Counted from the stretch's first letter, positions 1 through 12,353 are shown. The stretch: 64,000 bases of DNA from Psococerastis gibbosa (GCA_963971405.1 OZ020486.1:13291419-13355418); one strand, 5' to 3'. The notes: generated by a model not told the origin, from the letters alone. Made by a program: numbers and translations.

Positions 1-557
1 CCCTGTACCTACAATAATAATTAATGTCCACGACATGGGCAGTGCCTATCATACCCGCACAAACGCCAAATCCACCCCTGCAGCTACCTCATATAAAAAG
101 TATAAGAAGAGCGAAATGGCTAGGGCTAAATGTATTACTATAATATGTGCTACTTACACGTGAGAAATAAGTCAATCTCAAACTAAGAAAGGCTGGCCTG
201 GCGGGGCCATATGAGTGTATCAAGAATGTGTTATGTGAGCCTGGAAAATGTGTTTAGTCCCCTGTTGTTCAAATAGCTCAGTGATTTTTTAGTCTGCGAT
301 TTCCGGACGTCTTGTAAAGAAAGACACATGAGCCATTTCGCACTTAGATCCGTTGTAATTCCATAAGCTCTTGAGCTATGAGTATATTTTACATCATTTC
401 TGCCTAAATTTGACAATATTGAATTTTTTATTGCTTTTTCAAATGTAGCCTGCACCTTTTTCACCCATGTAACTTTGTAAGTTGTGGGTAGGTCTACTTT
501 ATGGCCATGTCAATTAACATGTAGAATACTAACTGTATAAATTATAATACAATAGTA
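1..557. other. unannotated AT-rich spacer
   Basis: I see no gene, RNA or terminal-repeat element here. Short open frames are interrupted and show no recognisable protein similarity. Confidence 0.5.
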
Positions 558-831
558 CAGTAGAACGCCGATTAACCGAATCGGTCCTAAGCGTAATATT
601 AAGCTTGAGAATGAAGTCTTTACGTGGTTTCTGCGGCAACGATCTATTGAATAACGGATTTCAGGACCGATTTTATGTGAAAATTGTAGAACTGTGTTTG
701 TTAAATACATACGTGTATGTTAATAAAGTTTATTCTATGCGTGACAGTTAGTTTTTCTTTATTACCAGTCTATGTCCGATTATCCGAATCCACTCCAGTC
801 CCAATTACTTCGGATAATCGGCGTTCTACTG
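558..831. mobile_element. pogo/Tigger-like MITE with TA duplication
   Basis: The left end reads CAGTAGAACGCCGATTAACC and the right end is its near-perfect inverse, ending ATCGGCGTTCTACTG. TA dinucleotides flank both ends (556-557 and 832-833). A CAGTAGAAC-type terminus next to a CGATTA(T/A)CCG block with a TA target duplication is typical of pogo/Tigger non-autonomous elements in the Tc1/mariner superfamily. The 274-bp interior has no transposase and no long reading frame. The family assignment rests on terminus and duplication only. Confidence 0.72.
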
Positions 832-909
832 TATATTGTACGTTAACTGAAGAACCTCAGTCCTTCCCGTCTACTTGGTTCTGATAATAATTTATACGAA
901 TACCACGCG

Positions 910-1060
910 CAGGGCCGGATTTAACGGACATCGACAATCGTATATGGACCATTAACTTTCCAGACGTCCGATATTTCACGACGTACTACCCCCCCCCCCC
1001 CGGAAATAAAATCCTGTTCACGGGCCTGAAATGGGTCCAAGTGTCCTAAAGCCGGCCCTG
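910..1060. mobile_element. short hAT-like element (CAGGGCCGG ends)
   Basis: It starts CAGGGCCGGATTTA and ends TAAAGCCGGCCCTG, an imperfect terminal inverted repeat of hAT style. A 10-base C-run (about 990-1000) lies inside. The flanking octamers ACCACGCG and ACTTAACG agree at only 5 of 8 positions, so the target duplication is eroded or absent. Confidence 0.5.
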
Positions 1061-1827
1061 ACTTAACGACACAGCACTGTTATGACTGAAAAGTAGCTAA
1101 CTAAAGTAAGCGAAGCTGGCATTGCAAAGTCCTAGGACATGGTGCAAGGAAGTGGCCAATCAGCTAGGTCATTTCAAGACAAAAATACTGCTGACAAGTC
1201 AAGGTCACGCTGTAATCAACTTATTGAATACCGCTGTGTACGTGGTTTTGGTGAAAGGCAAATAGGCAATTTACACCTCCTTTACAAATATTTTTTTTTT
1301 ATCCGTTGTGACAAACCATGCTTGACTAACCAAGGGGAGCGTGGAGGGTGGGGATCGGGCCGGCATCGAGGGTCATAATTCTCATAATGACCTAGGCGCA
1401 GGCGCAGGTGAAGGGGCCTCTCAGTGCTCACTAGATTAAATTACGTTTTGAAGGAAAATTGGAAATATTTTGATACGAATATTGAAAACTTTGTCTTATT
1501 GAGTGGAACTAATTTTATTTTGCAATAAATAATGAATAAGTTACTCATTTTTATAAAGAAAAAATATAAAAGTAACGTGGTAATTAGATGATGTTGAATT
1601 ATTGTATTCAGATCACGTATGGCCGAGGACAGCCTCAATACAAAATGGTTTCGGTTTGGCTTTTGTCAATTTTTAACTGCCATTTTTGTGAAGAAGATTG
1701 CTCGATTTGCAATAACCAGTCGATCTTCTTTCAATTTCCAATCAGCACGCAGGACATTGAAGGCCAAAAGCAGTAGGCTACTATAATTATACTGACAAAA
1801 TCAGAAGTCAGAACTTATATATAGTAG
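1061..1827. other. unannotated spacer
   Basis: No gene or clear repeat boundary is visible. Short frames at 1139-1378 (+) and 1441-1638 (-) have low-complexity or arbitrary translations and overlap nothing recognisable. Confidence 0.4.
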
Positions 1828-1960
1828 CAAGGCCGTAGCCATAAGGGGGTCCAGGGAGTCCGGATCCCTCCCCCCCCCTAAATATTTGCAGCATACACTA
1901 GATAGAATGGAGTTTTAAAGATATTGAGGTTGCCTCACCTCCGGTGACGTCAGATGAGCT
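1828..1960 (+). mobile_element. truncated hAT-like element, CAAGGCCGTAGCC subfamily II
   Basis: The left terminus CAAGGCCGTAGCCATAAGG is followed by a C-run and the interior motif ACTAGATAGAATGGAG, then GGTTGCCTCACCTCCGGTGA. The same interior is seen, in the opposite orientation, at 37258-37347 and 51412-51540, where the right end TACGGCCTTG (or a decayed form) is present. Here the right terminus is missing, so this is a left half. Confidence 0.6.
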
Positions 1961-2235
1961 CCTCCCGCCCGAAATTTGTTTTGGCTAGGGCTTTGTATAG
2001 TAGACATATATATTGTGCTGTTAAAAAAGGGGACCCACTCTTAATTAATTACGAGCTGCAGCGCATGTACCACTCGTCAATTAATGAAAGTGCGGGGTTA
2101 ATTAAGAAATCCTCGAATGCATCTGCATGTCCAAGTTCAACTAGCCTTTCTGCAAGTCTGCAGTACAATCTAATCAGTTTCAATTTAGTAAGACATAGAG
2201 GAGTTGGCCTACTATTGAGCGGGTCAGCGACCTAA

Positions 2236-2617
2236 AGCGCCCATTCCATTGACCGGCTAGGGCTATTTCCAAAACGGTGACGTGGTAGCAGACACTCAAG
2301 ACTTAGGTAGCGTCTGCACCGACCTCGCATTGCAGATTGCAAGTGACATTGATGGAAATGTTTGTTTTTCTTTTTATAGAAATCTATTAAAATGTTTGTA
2401 ATTAACATATCCCATGAAGCCATTTTTTAATTTTAGTTTGTTTGTTTGTGATTTTATTGTATGATCATTGATCAATTTTAACTATGGCATAGAGGAAAAT
2501 AAACATTTCCGTCAATTCTGCAATGCGAGGTCGGTGGAAACGCCACCTAAGTCTTGAGTGTCTGCTACCACGTCACCGTTTTGGAAATAGCCCTAGCCGG
2601 TCAATGGAATGGGCACC
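2236..2617. mobile_element. PIF/Harbinger-like concentric palindromic MITE (copy H1)
   Basis: Long inverted arms start AGCGCCCATTCCATTGACC on the left and end TCAATGGAATGGGCACC on the right, flanked by TAA on both sides (2233-2235, 2618-2620). Inside the outer arm comes the shared layer GACGTGGTAGCAGACA, then an inner terminus with GACCTCGCATTGCAGA, then a common core containing TGATCAATTTTAACTATGG. Several copies elsewhere reuse the middle layer and core under a different outermost shell. A 3-bp TWA duplication is the PIF/Harbinger signature. No transposase is encoded. Confidence 0.75.
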
Positions 2618-2775
2618 TAATGAAAGGGGCATAGCATTTTCGCTGGATAAATAGTAAATAGACTGTACATACTGTATGTACTCCCTCACCATTTGATAAG
2701 ACCAAAGATATCTAGATGAAATTTTCAATATCCACCTTGTTGGACATATACTGTATATACAGTAAGTAGTACAAC

Positions 2776-3331
2776 CAGTGGCGTAAATAACTTCTGCTGC
2801 CCCCCCCCCCTCCGCAAGACCTTTCGTGCGCCCTATCCAGTGGCGTAACGATAGGTTTTGTTTTCGAAGGGGGCGGTGTAATTCGCGCCCCCCCCCCCTT
2901 TCATATAAGTGTAGAAAAAGGGGAAGCCGTTCTCATGGACACACGCAGCTTTTAAATTAATGACCTAAGTGTCCTTAAGTGTTCTGGCGACCTGAAGGGG
3001 GGCCTGGGGGTCTCCCCCGGTGGGGATGTTTAGGAAGAATAGGACAGAAAAAGTAGAATTTTACGTATTATGATAGCAGTATCGTTTAGATTTTACAGGT
3101 GATTAATACAATTACGAATAAGGGGGGCCCTCGGGTGATTTTTTTGCAAAATAGGCATCGGCGAACTCACGCCGGGCGTAGAATATGTCAATTTTAGATA
3201 CATCTTAAGTTGTATGATGGATGAGGCTGAAATACTGGGATGATTTAAATTGCACCTATACGTTTTTTCGCACAAACCTGGAACTGGGAGCCGAAGTACG
3301 CCCCAGCAATGCTGGGTTATTTACGCCACTG
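2776..3331. mobile_element. hAT-like non-autonomous element with nested relative
   Basis: The ends are CAGTGGCGTAAATAAC and GTTATTTACGCCACTG, with a perfect 8-bp duplication AGTACAAC at 2768-2775 and 3332-3339. A second CAGTGGCGTAACG terminus begins inside at 2838, so a related element is inserted or rearranged within it. The interior carries poly-C runs near 2803-2812 and 2890-2900. The 556-bp element has no transposase reading frame. Part of its interior recurs in the opposite orientation at 35550-35660, and its extreme ends recur in the 59-bp element at 36198. Confidence 0.85.
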
Positions 3332-3339
3332 AGTACAAC

Positions 3340-3985
3340 CGCAATGCTGTCGTCGTCTTTAGACGCTGCTACAGCTAAGGGGTTTATTAGTAGATTTTAT
3401 TTTTATTTTATTTTATATTATTTTATTATTAATTTAAAGCGCTCGACCCGTGTGGGTAAACGCGCTTTCTGGTTTGTAGTTAGTTTGCCGGTGTTGTTGT
3501 CTGTATTGTGTGTGTATGAGTTGGTGGTGTGTGGCAAACTGCGATCAGGAGGGATTAATTGTTGAAGATCTTACGAAATAAAATTTTAGTTCACGTCAAT
3601 TTTTTTTGTTGAATTTCGTAGGCGTTGCGTTACACTATAAATTTACTTCCAGCAATTTTTTCGTTCTCGAAAAATTTCGCCTAAATTATTTTTTGAAGTT
3701 TGAAATGCAATCTTTACATTTATAGGTAGGTAGACGGATTTAATTTTCGCATCTTCGGCATTTTAACAACCTCCAAAAATTTCTGATTAATTCATCAAAA
3801 ACTGTGTCCGCTAGGCTTGATACATAACGTAGCTTCATACGAATACTTGCATACATACATCCGTAAAATATACTGCAACTGGACTAATAACGGTAACCAA
3901 ACTACAATATAAATTATAATAAGCAACAAAAATGGATGTAAAAGAGTGAAGTTATAAAGAGTCAGAAACCAGTCTATTGCAAATC
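3340..3985. other. AT-rich spacer with (TTTTA)n
   Basis: A low-complexity TTTTA/TTATT tract lies at about 3395-3432. It is followed by a GC-richer patch (3438-3475) that could be a decayed retroelement tail. I see no gene. Confidence 0.4.
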
Positions 3986-3989
3986 AGAA

Positions 3990-4168
3990 AAATTTCAGGA
4001 CATGCAGAGGAGTTTCACCCGGAAGGCTACATTTTCGGAGGGCATGTAAAGCAGGCGGTCCCGGCAAGGGCGACGCCTAGATTTCAGCTAGGGGGGGGGG
4101 GAGGTAGGTCCTCACCTCCTCTTAAAAAGTCATTTCGTAATTTTTATTTATTTTTAAATAGGTAAGTT
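3990..4168 (+). mobile_element. fragmented tRNA-Glu-derived SINE (family A)
   Basis: The central block TTTCACCCGGAAGGCTACAT followed by CGGAGGGCATGTAAAGCAGG matches the family A body seen intact at 48528-48753. The Pol III head and the 3' part are lost, and the copy runs into an unrelated G-rich stretch at 4090. Confidence 0.6.
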
Positions 4169-4290
4169 GTCCTCTGATCACTCTGTGTATGTTTTCCCGT
4201 ACCAACGGTAAAAGTCTAGGTAGGGGCAGCAGCGGATGGTCTTGAGGGGGAGCCATGCACCCCCCTGCCCCTCCCTTGCGTCTCCCTTGG

Positions 4291-4398
4291 GTCCCGGGTC
4301 TTCCTTTTTTAGTGTAAGAGAGGGCTTTCTAGCCCTAACTCCGCTAGGTTGGCTTAGTAATAGAACAAAAAGTCAATATTTATTTATTTATTTAAAAA
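4291..4398 (+). mobile_element. 3' half of a family A SINE
   Basis: GTCCCGGGTCTTCC, AGTGTAAGAGAGGGCTTTCT and GGTTGGCTTAGTAATAGAAC are followed by a (TTTA)n tail. This matches the 3' end of family A. The head is absent; the sequence directly upstream is G/C-rich and unrelated. Confidence 0.75.
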
Positions 4399-4439
4399 TT
4401 GATTTTGAATGCATAGCCTAAGCAGTGGCGTACCAGAGC

Positions 4440-4632
4440 TCACCTCTGAGAGGCTGGCCCCCATATATGCGCCACACACATCGTAAGGGACCAACAAAAT
4501 GTTTCTATAAGTATAATATGTGTATTCTGACCTCTAACGTGCGACAGCGTGAGTAGGGATTCGAGCCCTAGACTTCTAGCATCATAGACAATCACTCTAC
4601 ACACTATTTGACCATTTCTCACGAGGCCATGA
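4440..4632 (-). mobile_element. tRNA-derived SINE-like element (family E)
   Basis: On the minus strand, TGGTCAAATAGTGTGTAGAG resembles a Pol III A box. GGGCTCGAATCCCTA, about 35 bases further on, fits the B-box consensus GGTTCGANNCC. Spacing and order are those of a tRNA-related head. The body downstream on that strand (about 4552 to 4440) has no match in this window, so the family is represented once and its 3' end is uncertain. Confidence 0.55.
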
Positions 4633-4639
4633 CCCTAAA

Positions 4640-5440
4640 CCCTAAATTGATTCGTACTGAAGTGGCCACGTCAAGTGTCGCAACAGCAACAACAGCAAAT
4701 CAGCTTCTTGTGACCCGTCAAGAAACCTTACCTACGTTCTGACGAAACTCTGCTATAGGCAAATCGACATTATAATTTCGCCCTAGTCCGTCAACGGGGG
4801 GTCTGCGAATTGTCACTGGAGTCATGGGGCCAAAAGCGCAGTGTATGAGCAACATGGACCAGCCAAGATGTGTCAAATCCTACAGCTAGAAGCACGGCCC
4901 ACCGGTTTGCTAAGCATGTCTGGGTCACTGCTACCTACTGATCGTATGATCATTGAGGCTAGCGAAGACTAAAATCTCTATGACCGCCTAAAGCCATTGA
5001 ATTCGCATATAAATAGACTTGTACTGTGGATACCCCGGAAAATGTCTTCATAACTTTTAATTTCCACACACCTGAACCTAAAACCACCCCCTGTCCAGAC
5101 CTAGTCCAGAACTGAGAGGTTCGAGGCTCGACTTCACCTAATACTAATGGGTACCTTATCGTGCCTTCACCGGGAGGAAAAAACTCGGCAGCCGAGCAGC
5201 ATCCAGAGAGAGGATCCTCCCGACTATACCCACAATGGTTTGTTTTGCCGATTTTTTTTTTTCAATTTGCAGACAGGCATCACCTAATAATTGGGTATCC
5301 TCTTGAGTCTTGATGATGTGATACCTGCGAATGAAGTCGTTTAGTTACTGAAGAAAACTATTTTAATAGAGATAGGCACGCCAGATACAGGAAGTATTGT
5401 ATGTTAAAAAATGTGACAAACAAAGGACAATTAGGCATGA
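4640..5440. other. unannotated spacer
   Basis: Mixed-composition sequence with no sustained reading frame and no recognisable repeat ends. Confidence 0.4.
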
Positions 5441-5454
5441 AAATTTTTATTTTT

Positions 5455-5640
5455 TATTGTTATTATTATTATTATTTTTTTTTTTAAAAGATTACTCGCA
5501 TACAAACAATTCAATGAATGTATCCGAATTAACTCTTAAGCCACCTCTGTAGGTAATGCCTGTATTGAGTTACGACAGGTTTCCGAACGCATGGTGTGTG
5601 GACAAGCTACGAACAAGCTACCACTATGCCATCGAAGACC
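5455..5640 (-). mobile_element. tRNA-related SINE (family B)
   Basis: The minus strand starts near GATGGCATAGTGGTAGC, a good Pol III A box, and ends in an A-rich/(TAA)n tail (plus-strand TTATTATT...T-run at 5457-5487). The body GCATACAAACAATTCAATGA and the CGACTGAAGAG-type segment are shared with copies at 16285-16480 and 38189-38361, all on the minus strand. The B box is degenerate. Confidence 0.7.
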
Positions 5641-6130
5641 TTAATTTCACAATCATAAAATGTAGGTTATGCTAGTCACATATAACTTCTTCAGTTTCGC
5701 CCCCCTTCCCCAGTAGATAGCAGCATCACCAACAAATAATTTAAAGCCAAGGAGGAACGCAAGAAGCGGCCAAAAGTTAGGGATTACGTTTCTCAGGTCA
5801 AGAAAGGAAAATCCTACGCAGTAACGCAGAGGCAGGAAAGTGGAAAGCCAAAGGAAATCCTGGGTCAGCAAAAGGAAGGAGCAAAGGTGTTGGTGTCTTG
5901 CGGATTTCGGCACTTTGTGAATCCCCAACGACTTTATAATCCGGCGGTCTTAACCATAAAACCTATGCTGGGGAGCTTTTCACCAGAAAATTATCCTGTC
6001 ATGTTTGCTTGGACCCTCTTAAATTCGCTTTCTCTTGCCATATAAACTGGAAAATTAACTAAATATTCGTGAGATAGTAGAGTTGTCTTGCTTGATTATG
6101 TATAATTATTTCTTGACATTTTATAGTCAG
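5641..6130. other. unannotated spacer
   Basis: No supported feature. A 91-codon minus-strand frame (5653-5928) has an arbitrary translation and no domain. Confidence 0.4.
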
Positions 6131-6332
6131 GACATTTAGAGTAAAACTTTCACCCGAAAGGTTGTTAGTTCGAGTCCCACACTAGCTACATTTTCTGCCC
6201 ATGCTTCGGAGGGCATGCGTAAAGCTCCGGGCTTTCCTAGTTGAGGGTAAGAGAGGGCTTTATAGTCATAGCTCCACTAGGTTGGCTTAGTAATAGAACA
6301 AAAAGTTAATACATATTAATTTATTTTTATTT
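6131..6332 (+). mobile_element. tRNA-Glu-derived SINE, family A (head eroded)
   Basis: It contains ACTTTCACCCGAAAGGTTGT and the B box AGTTCGAGTCCC, then the family A body (GCTTCGGAGGGCATG, AAGAGAGGGCTTTATAG, GGTTGGCTTAGTAATAGAAC) and a TTTA-rich tail. The A-box portion is replaced by unrelated sequence, and a short internal deletion is present around AAAGCTCCGGGC. Confidence 0.8.
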
Positions 6333-7600
6333 ATATCGTTAAACCCACTAGCGATAATGGGGCTAAAGCCCCCCCCCCCTTCTCTTACCCAACTTACACT
6401 AGAAAAAAAATGCACTTTCAAATAAGTTCACTCTATCATAGACCTCCTGACTATAGGCTTTCCATCCACTAGTTCAGCCCCCCCCCCCCTCTTAAAATTT
6501 CTAAATCCGCAGTGGTTAAACCGTACCTACCTATATAATAACAGCGAAACTCAGTGAGCCCGTATCTGAAAGAACACGCTGAGGTTAGGTTATGTTAAGA
6601 TGAATTTGGTGTAAAGGTCCCATGATCTATGCCTCTCCGAAGTATGGTAACGCTTTGCCCCAGAAAGGCTTACATCTTGGGTTCACGTCCCGCCTTGTCT
6701 AGATTTTTCTCGATTCCCTTTTCGTCCGGACATAAGCTCTTTGCTTCCTATCTGTGACTCTGTCTACTCATAGCGGGCATAGCCTACTTATTTTAAAATA
6801 ATCCACAATGCCTTCCCCATGTGTGCCAGTAATTCCTTCAATTACAAAGGCAAAGCTGACAAACACTTAGATGTGCTCGACTACCAACTAATTTACAGAA
6901 GTAGATGAGACTCAATGAGGCAAACGAACCATGATAATCTGTCCAATTGCCATCCATCTTTGACCCATAAGTCCCACAACTGAAAATTATTGGCCCGTCA
7001 CTGTGCCAAACGCACTCAGCTCCGCTTCATTGCGGCGCAAGTAGGAAGAAAAGTGCGGCTGGATCTGTCGCTTATGCACTGTGGGTTATACGAGTTTAGT
7101 GATAGTTGTGTCCGAGAGGAATTAGGTGGCGTTCATTGTTGGACTGGCATTACGCGAACGGCATGATTTTGAGTCCGTGAATTAGAACCTCCTAGGTTTG
7201 GATTGCAGCTATTTAAGCAGTGAAATACCCGGCTGTGACTGTCAGCCTTATTTTATCTATTCTATTTGGGTAAGTTTTTTGTTCTAATTTTCCAATGTCC
7301 AATTTTCCCGGTAAGGTGCTCCTAAGCCACGACAGTGGCAGCTTTGCCCCCTCCCCCGAAAATTAAAATAAATTAAAAACGATAAATCTCTACATGGATC
7401 TCTTTGACACTTTACTAACTCTTACCGTCCGTCCGGCGCCCTTTCCAGGGATGGAGCCAGGATTTTCTTAAGGGGAGGGAGTTCCCAGTCCGGAGGTTTC
7501 CCCATGAGAAATAGTTTTAAATGATATCGGTGCAAAATATTAAGTTTTTATGTATTTTAACTAATTAACGTGATCAAAACAGTAAGGATATTACAGCCAT
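6333..7600. other. spacer with poly-C tracts and isolated transposon ends
   Basis: C-runs at about 6370 and 6479 and an isolated terminus CAGGGATGGAGCCAGG (about 7448) suggest eroded hAT-like elements whose partners I cannot find. A B-box-like TGGGTTCACGTCCC at about 6678-6691 may be a tRNA relic. No gene is visible. Confidence 0.4.
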
Positions 7601-7609
7601 AGACATACC

Positions 7610-7778
7610 CAGGGACGGATGCTTGGGGGGGGGGGGGAGCCTCCGAGAGAAATAGCTTTATACTAGATAGAATGGTCTATTGAAGGAAATGAAACAAAAT
7701 TATTACTCAATTAAAAGAATCGCGATATTTTTCAGCCCCCCCCCCCCCCCCCGAAAACTTTTTCTGAAACCGTTCCTG
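7610..7778. mobile_element. hAT-like MITE (CAGGGACGG ends)
   Basis: It starts CAGGGACGG and ends CCGTTCCTG, with flanking octamers GACATACC and GACGTACC (7 of 8 identical). Inside are a 13-base G-run, the recurrent motif TACTAGATAGAATGG, and a C-run of about 17. No coding capacity. Confidence 0.75.
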
Positions 7779-7786
7779 GACGTACC

Positions 7787-10595
7787 GGCTTTTCATCAGG
7801 GTCACCCCTGCGGAAAAAGTTTCTTACGTCCAAATTTTATCTTATTGCGGTAGCTCATAAAGTTTAACTTGCTATTGAAGCCACAGAAGGTGGTCCTTAA
7901 GGTTTAGAGGAATGCAAAAGAAGCGGAAGAATTTTGGATCTTTAAAGGCTTTAAGTTAGCAGTTAAGTATCCAGGTGCCACAGCTCATCTGAGTTTTTGA
8001 CATGCTGACAGTTTTTAAGTTTCGTCATGACGCAATCAGCCTATCACACCTTTTCCGTCTGTCCCATATTCTCCGTACTAGGATCGGATCCAGGGGGGAA
8101 GGGCAGATGCAAGAGTGCGATTAAATTGATTTCTTTTTGCGGGCTTATTTGAATTTTTTTTTAATTACAAACATTAGAATCTGATTTATTATATCTAGTT
8201 TAAAATGCGTACGCCTGGTTATATATTTAATGACGGTTATTCCTACTCTGTGACTAACGTTCAACGTTGGTCACCATATTTTGTAAGCATGGAGAAGAAC
8301 TTGGTCCGATTTCATATCTCACACCTTTAATAGACCAATGAACTTGGCCAACTTTATAATTTATTAAGGATACACACATGTTTTTGGCTCCGCTTATTGT
8401 GTTCTATTTCTATGGTAGAAAAATAAATTTCCAGGAGCGTCATCCGATATGATTGGGTTCGGTTTACCCCACAGTTTACCAGCCTTATCAGTATATGTTG
8501 TTGTTCCCAATGTGGACACAGTGATAGTGCTGGATGTATGCTTCAACTCGTCCATTTCAAAGATCAGAACTGATCATCTGCCTCACCTAACCTTTCCCAC
8601 ACCAAAAAAATCAACATTATTCAACGTTATTATCGCGTTTAAGAGGCAGACGACTACCCCGACAATCCTTCATTTGTTGACCTCATTGCTTAGAATAAAA
8701 TGTTCATCCACATTTGGATGTACATTATGGATATCAGACACTTAAAACAATTGGCTACAGTTATGACATCCTCAGTTATTTTTTGCAAACCAAGTTCCTA
8801 AACTGTGGCTAATTGGTGGTACCTACCCAACGTTTGTAAAAATCAAATTTCACAGTATCGTTCAGATCTAGATTTTTGCGTCATCCTTTTGTTTTGTTAA
8901 TATTTTTAACCCCAGGAGGCAGGAGTGCGTTAATACTAATCGCCATAGTAGACCTGCTGGTGGTAATCGAGTGAAAAGGTGGGACTAGCTGCGGCAGTTA
9001 GACTAATTAATCATATCGTTAATAGTTTATCGGATATTCTCATAAGTCTCATTAGAGTGATCAATTATTTGGTGCCAAAATTTATGGCCAAGTTATAAAG
9101 TTGATGAGAGTAGATATGGGATTATACGTATATAAATATTGCCTATGTATGTGACCAGTAATGCGTGCAAACACACCATAAATTGTCTCATTATTGACTT
9201 CAGGCTCCAATGTGTTAACGGATAAAACAAGAATGAATAAGCCATATGCAATGTTGATAAGATAAGCTATGACGATTCTAAATTTGGTTGTAAATGGGTG
9301 TGAGGGGGGGGGGGGGTGAACTCTGTATTGTCCAAAGGGTAGGTATTCATTAATTCATTATGACGAATGGGCGCGAGAAATTTGAGCAAAATGGGGAGAA
9401 GTTAGAAATATATTAACTAATCCTACTTTAAGAATAGGTACTCTTTAAACGATTTATCCCATTTTACTGATTTTAGCCCCTTTTTATCCATATCAAACAG
9501 GAAAAAAATGTAGAAATCTTATCGCACATTTGTAGGAAAATTTAATTAAGTGAAAAATTATTAATTTCATTTATGACATTAAAAAGAGGAAGTTTACTCG
9601 AACATGCTTTCCTATTTTTTGCGTTAATAGGTTGTTGCGTTTTCTCCCCGGCTTAGGGTTCTTTAGGAGAGGCTGTAGGATCGAGGAATGAATGTTGTGA
9701 AATAATTACAACAAGATTTAATTAACAGAAATTATATTCTTGATAGAATTATGAAACCCTAAGATATAGAAAAATAGAGCACCTGTAGTAGCGTGGCCAA
9801 TAAGCGTCTCCAATAAATAAAAAGTAAGCGATCACCTCATGGCTCAATCCTAAATCGTCACATTGTCTGGGCTGAGGAGGGAGCGGAGTCCGAACACCCC
9901 CTTCCGGGTGGGGTTTAGCCCATCATCGTCGAAATCAAATCCATGCCACCACAACTCCTGCCAGCCATCATCCTTATGACTTCTTCCTTCTTTAAAATCT
10001 CATTTCTTTTTTTCTTTTTTTTTTTTAAAATCCAAATCGGGTTATAAGAAATTCTCGGCCATCCTTTTTCGTAACATTTTCTAACAAGCCACCGCAAATT
10101 CAACCGGCCGCCAACCTCTCGTCAAAAACTTTTTTAAAGTAATAATAATAATAATAAAAGTATTTTTATTAATAAATAGAAATAAATAATAATAGATACT
10201 TTATGATTTTGTGATTTTAAAAGATCTGGCGATAATTAAATTGTGAATAATAATAAAAGATAGAAAAAATTAATTTATTTTAAACCGAATGTGATATTTG
10301 GAGGTTGGTTAATTGAACAAAACAAATATGGCGGATTTACAAATAAATAAATAAATTGAAAAAATTTAATAAATAATAATAAGAAGATATGTAATCGTAA
10401 TATTAAGATTTAGTATATCCAGTAAACTGGATACACATATAAAAAGGTAGGGTTGCACGCTACAAGGTGTCGATGTCTCAAATGAGAAAAACAATTTTTC
10501 ATCTCTGTCTTGTTTTAAGTGAACTTTTGACTTGCTTGGGAAGTAGAACCCCTTCAAAGCACTGAATTGATCGATGGGGCGGATTCGTAGTCAAG
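7787..10595. other. long unannotated AT-rich region
   Basis: Nothing here can be supported as a gene. A 98-codon frame at 8449-8745 (+) has a possible Cys-containing alternative frame but no family match I recognise. A G-run sits at 9306-9316, a short GC-rich block at 9860-9925, and AAT/ATT-rich simple sequence at 10138-10260. Confidence 0.4.
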
Positions 10596-10599
10596 AATG

Positions 10600-10899
10600 G
10601 GCAGACCAATATATTACAAAACAGTAATAATGGCAGGGTATACATCATTCATGCAAATTTCATCAAAATCCACCGATTAGCTTTCCAATAAATCGAGGAA
10701 TAGACAGTCCGAAATACATTTCGTAAAAAACAATTTTTTTAGGTCCCTGGGACCTCAAAACCTGTAAATCCACTGAAATCTCCAAATTAAAAATTTCGAC
10801 AATCACAAAGCTTGCCTTTGCTTGTACTACAGATATAAAAAGGAAAGCCATAACTGCATTTTCACTATACCTGTAGATATTCCCTGGCCCAGCTACCAT
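10600..10899. mobile_element. internally deleted copy of the GACA-containing family (copy A)
   Basis: It shares AGACCAATA..ATTAC with the left part and TTTCGTAAAAAACAATTTTT, GGACCTCAAAACCTGTAAAT and a TTTCGAC-ATCACAAAGCTT segment with the right part of the family at 19939, 34589, 43405, 46840 and 51555. The central 400 bases and the GACA microsatellite are missing (only a short GACAG remnant remains). The right terminus is decayed to ATATAAAAAGGAAAGCC. Confidence 0.7.
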
Positions 10900-12349
10900 T
10901 TGTTAGGTACATCTATATCTTGTGATTCGCGTCACATTTGAGTTGCATTTGAGTATCCCCGTGTGTAGACGGCCTAACACAATTGGAGGTTTCGCGAACG
11001 CGACCTTATCTTAAGTTTCTTCTACATTTTTCGTTTCTACTGTACCATACATTTTAATTGAGTTCGGCATTTGTAAGTTGAGACCCAATAATTTATATAG
11101 CCTACTTTTTATTTTTTCTTACTTGCGATTAGGATAACGGTCTACGATAAAGTATATACAGAAACAGTGCATATTGTTCGTTTACGTTTACTTATACAAT
11201 ATATACATTGCGTTTAATCAGATTATATATAATCTATCCTTTATGACTGAGAATTTAGACCATTCATCTCCAACCCCATACCTTTTTTTAAATCATTAGG
11301 TTGTTTGGGGATCGGGTTAAAGAGGGCTCAACTAACTTGTTAAAAAATAACCATCCATCAAAATATTCGGGGATAAGATCACCACCCTATAATAAATATT
11401 TCTTAGTTTGTCGGAAACAGTCTCGGGCTATAAAAGTCGTGGTGGCGGTACTCGCTTAATGGCAATTTTCCCCCTGGCTTGCTTTAATTGTTAGAGGGTG
11501 TTACTTTTCACCCCTATGTGACCCGAGATGACTCATTTATATTGGTTGTCTGGGGAGGCATAACGCTCGCAGCAGCTGCGCTGTAACACTTTTCGTATCA
11601 CAAGACAATTTTTACTTCTTCATCTCATTTTTCTTCCTTATAGTTCTTGTGCCGATTTGAATGTGACCCACTTCGTTAACTCCACTGCCACTCGGCTACT
11701 AGCGTGTGAACCTCTGGCCCCTTTTTCAGTAGTTGCTATCTGACGTTCTATATACGATGTTGTGGGTATGTCGATGTGCACTGTGACCTCGCCTTCGCCA
11801 GCCTCCGAGATAAAATCCTTTGCTCTCCCATTTTGTGAACAAGGCGATAGGTAAACCAATGCAGCTGCTTATTTTCCCTCCTCTCCACTAAATTTTATTT
11901 TTCATAAATTTTTAAATACATTTTTTAATTAATTTTTCATATAATTCATTTCTTCAATTTATTATTATTTGTATTTAAACGACGACATTCTTTGTTGTAA
12001 TTACGTTATGGAAAATATAATTTGATTTGACTTCTAGCCTGATTGTATTTAATGTAGCTATAGACTTATTCTGCATCTAACATTGTGTTGCTGAACTGTA
12101 ATATATTCGTCCGCATTTGCTGTTTTTCCAAAATTTCTCTTTGACGAACTGAATGTGTGACACTCGCATTAGTTATTAGTAGCATTCCCATATTCTTTCG
12201 GGGGTAAACTTGCTCTTTCTGAGGGCGATTCTCATTCATAATCGCTTATAAAAGCTCGGTAAAAGAATACTGTACTGCACCGCCATACATTGGTAAATGG
12301 TGGTGCCGTCCAGTATTCCTTACATTTACTTTTCGTGCGATGGGGGGAC
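10900..12349. other. unannotated AT-rich region
   Basis: No gene supported. A 73-codon frame at 11638-11859 (-) has a normal-looking composition but no recognisable motif. Confidence 0.4.
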
Positions 12350-12353
12350 CGGG

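Noticed and set aside
8449..8745. 98-codon plus-strand open frame
   Set aside because: The translation shows no domain or family motif, and the length is within chance for this window. The alternative frame with Cys residues contains stops.
8930..9000. Possible promoter or enhancer clusters in AT-rich spacer
   Set aside because: TATA-like strings are everywhere in this AT-rich sequence and none is placed before a supported transcript.
11638..11859. 73-codon minus-strand frame of normal composition
   Set aside because: No motif, splice signal or repeat context supports it.
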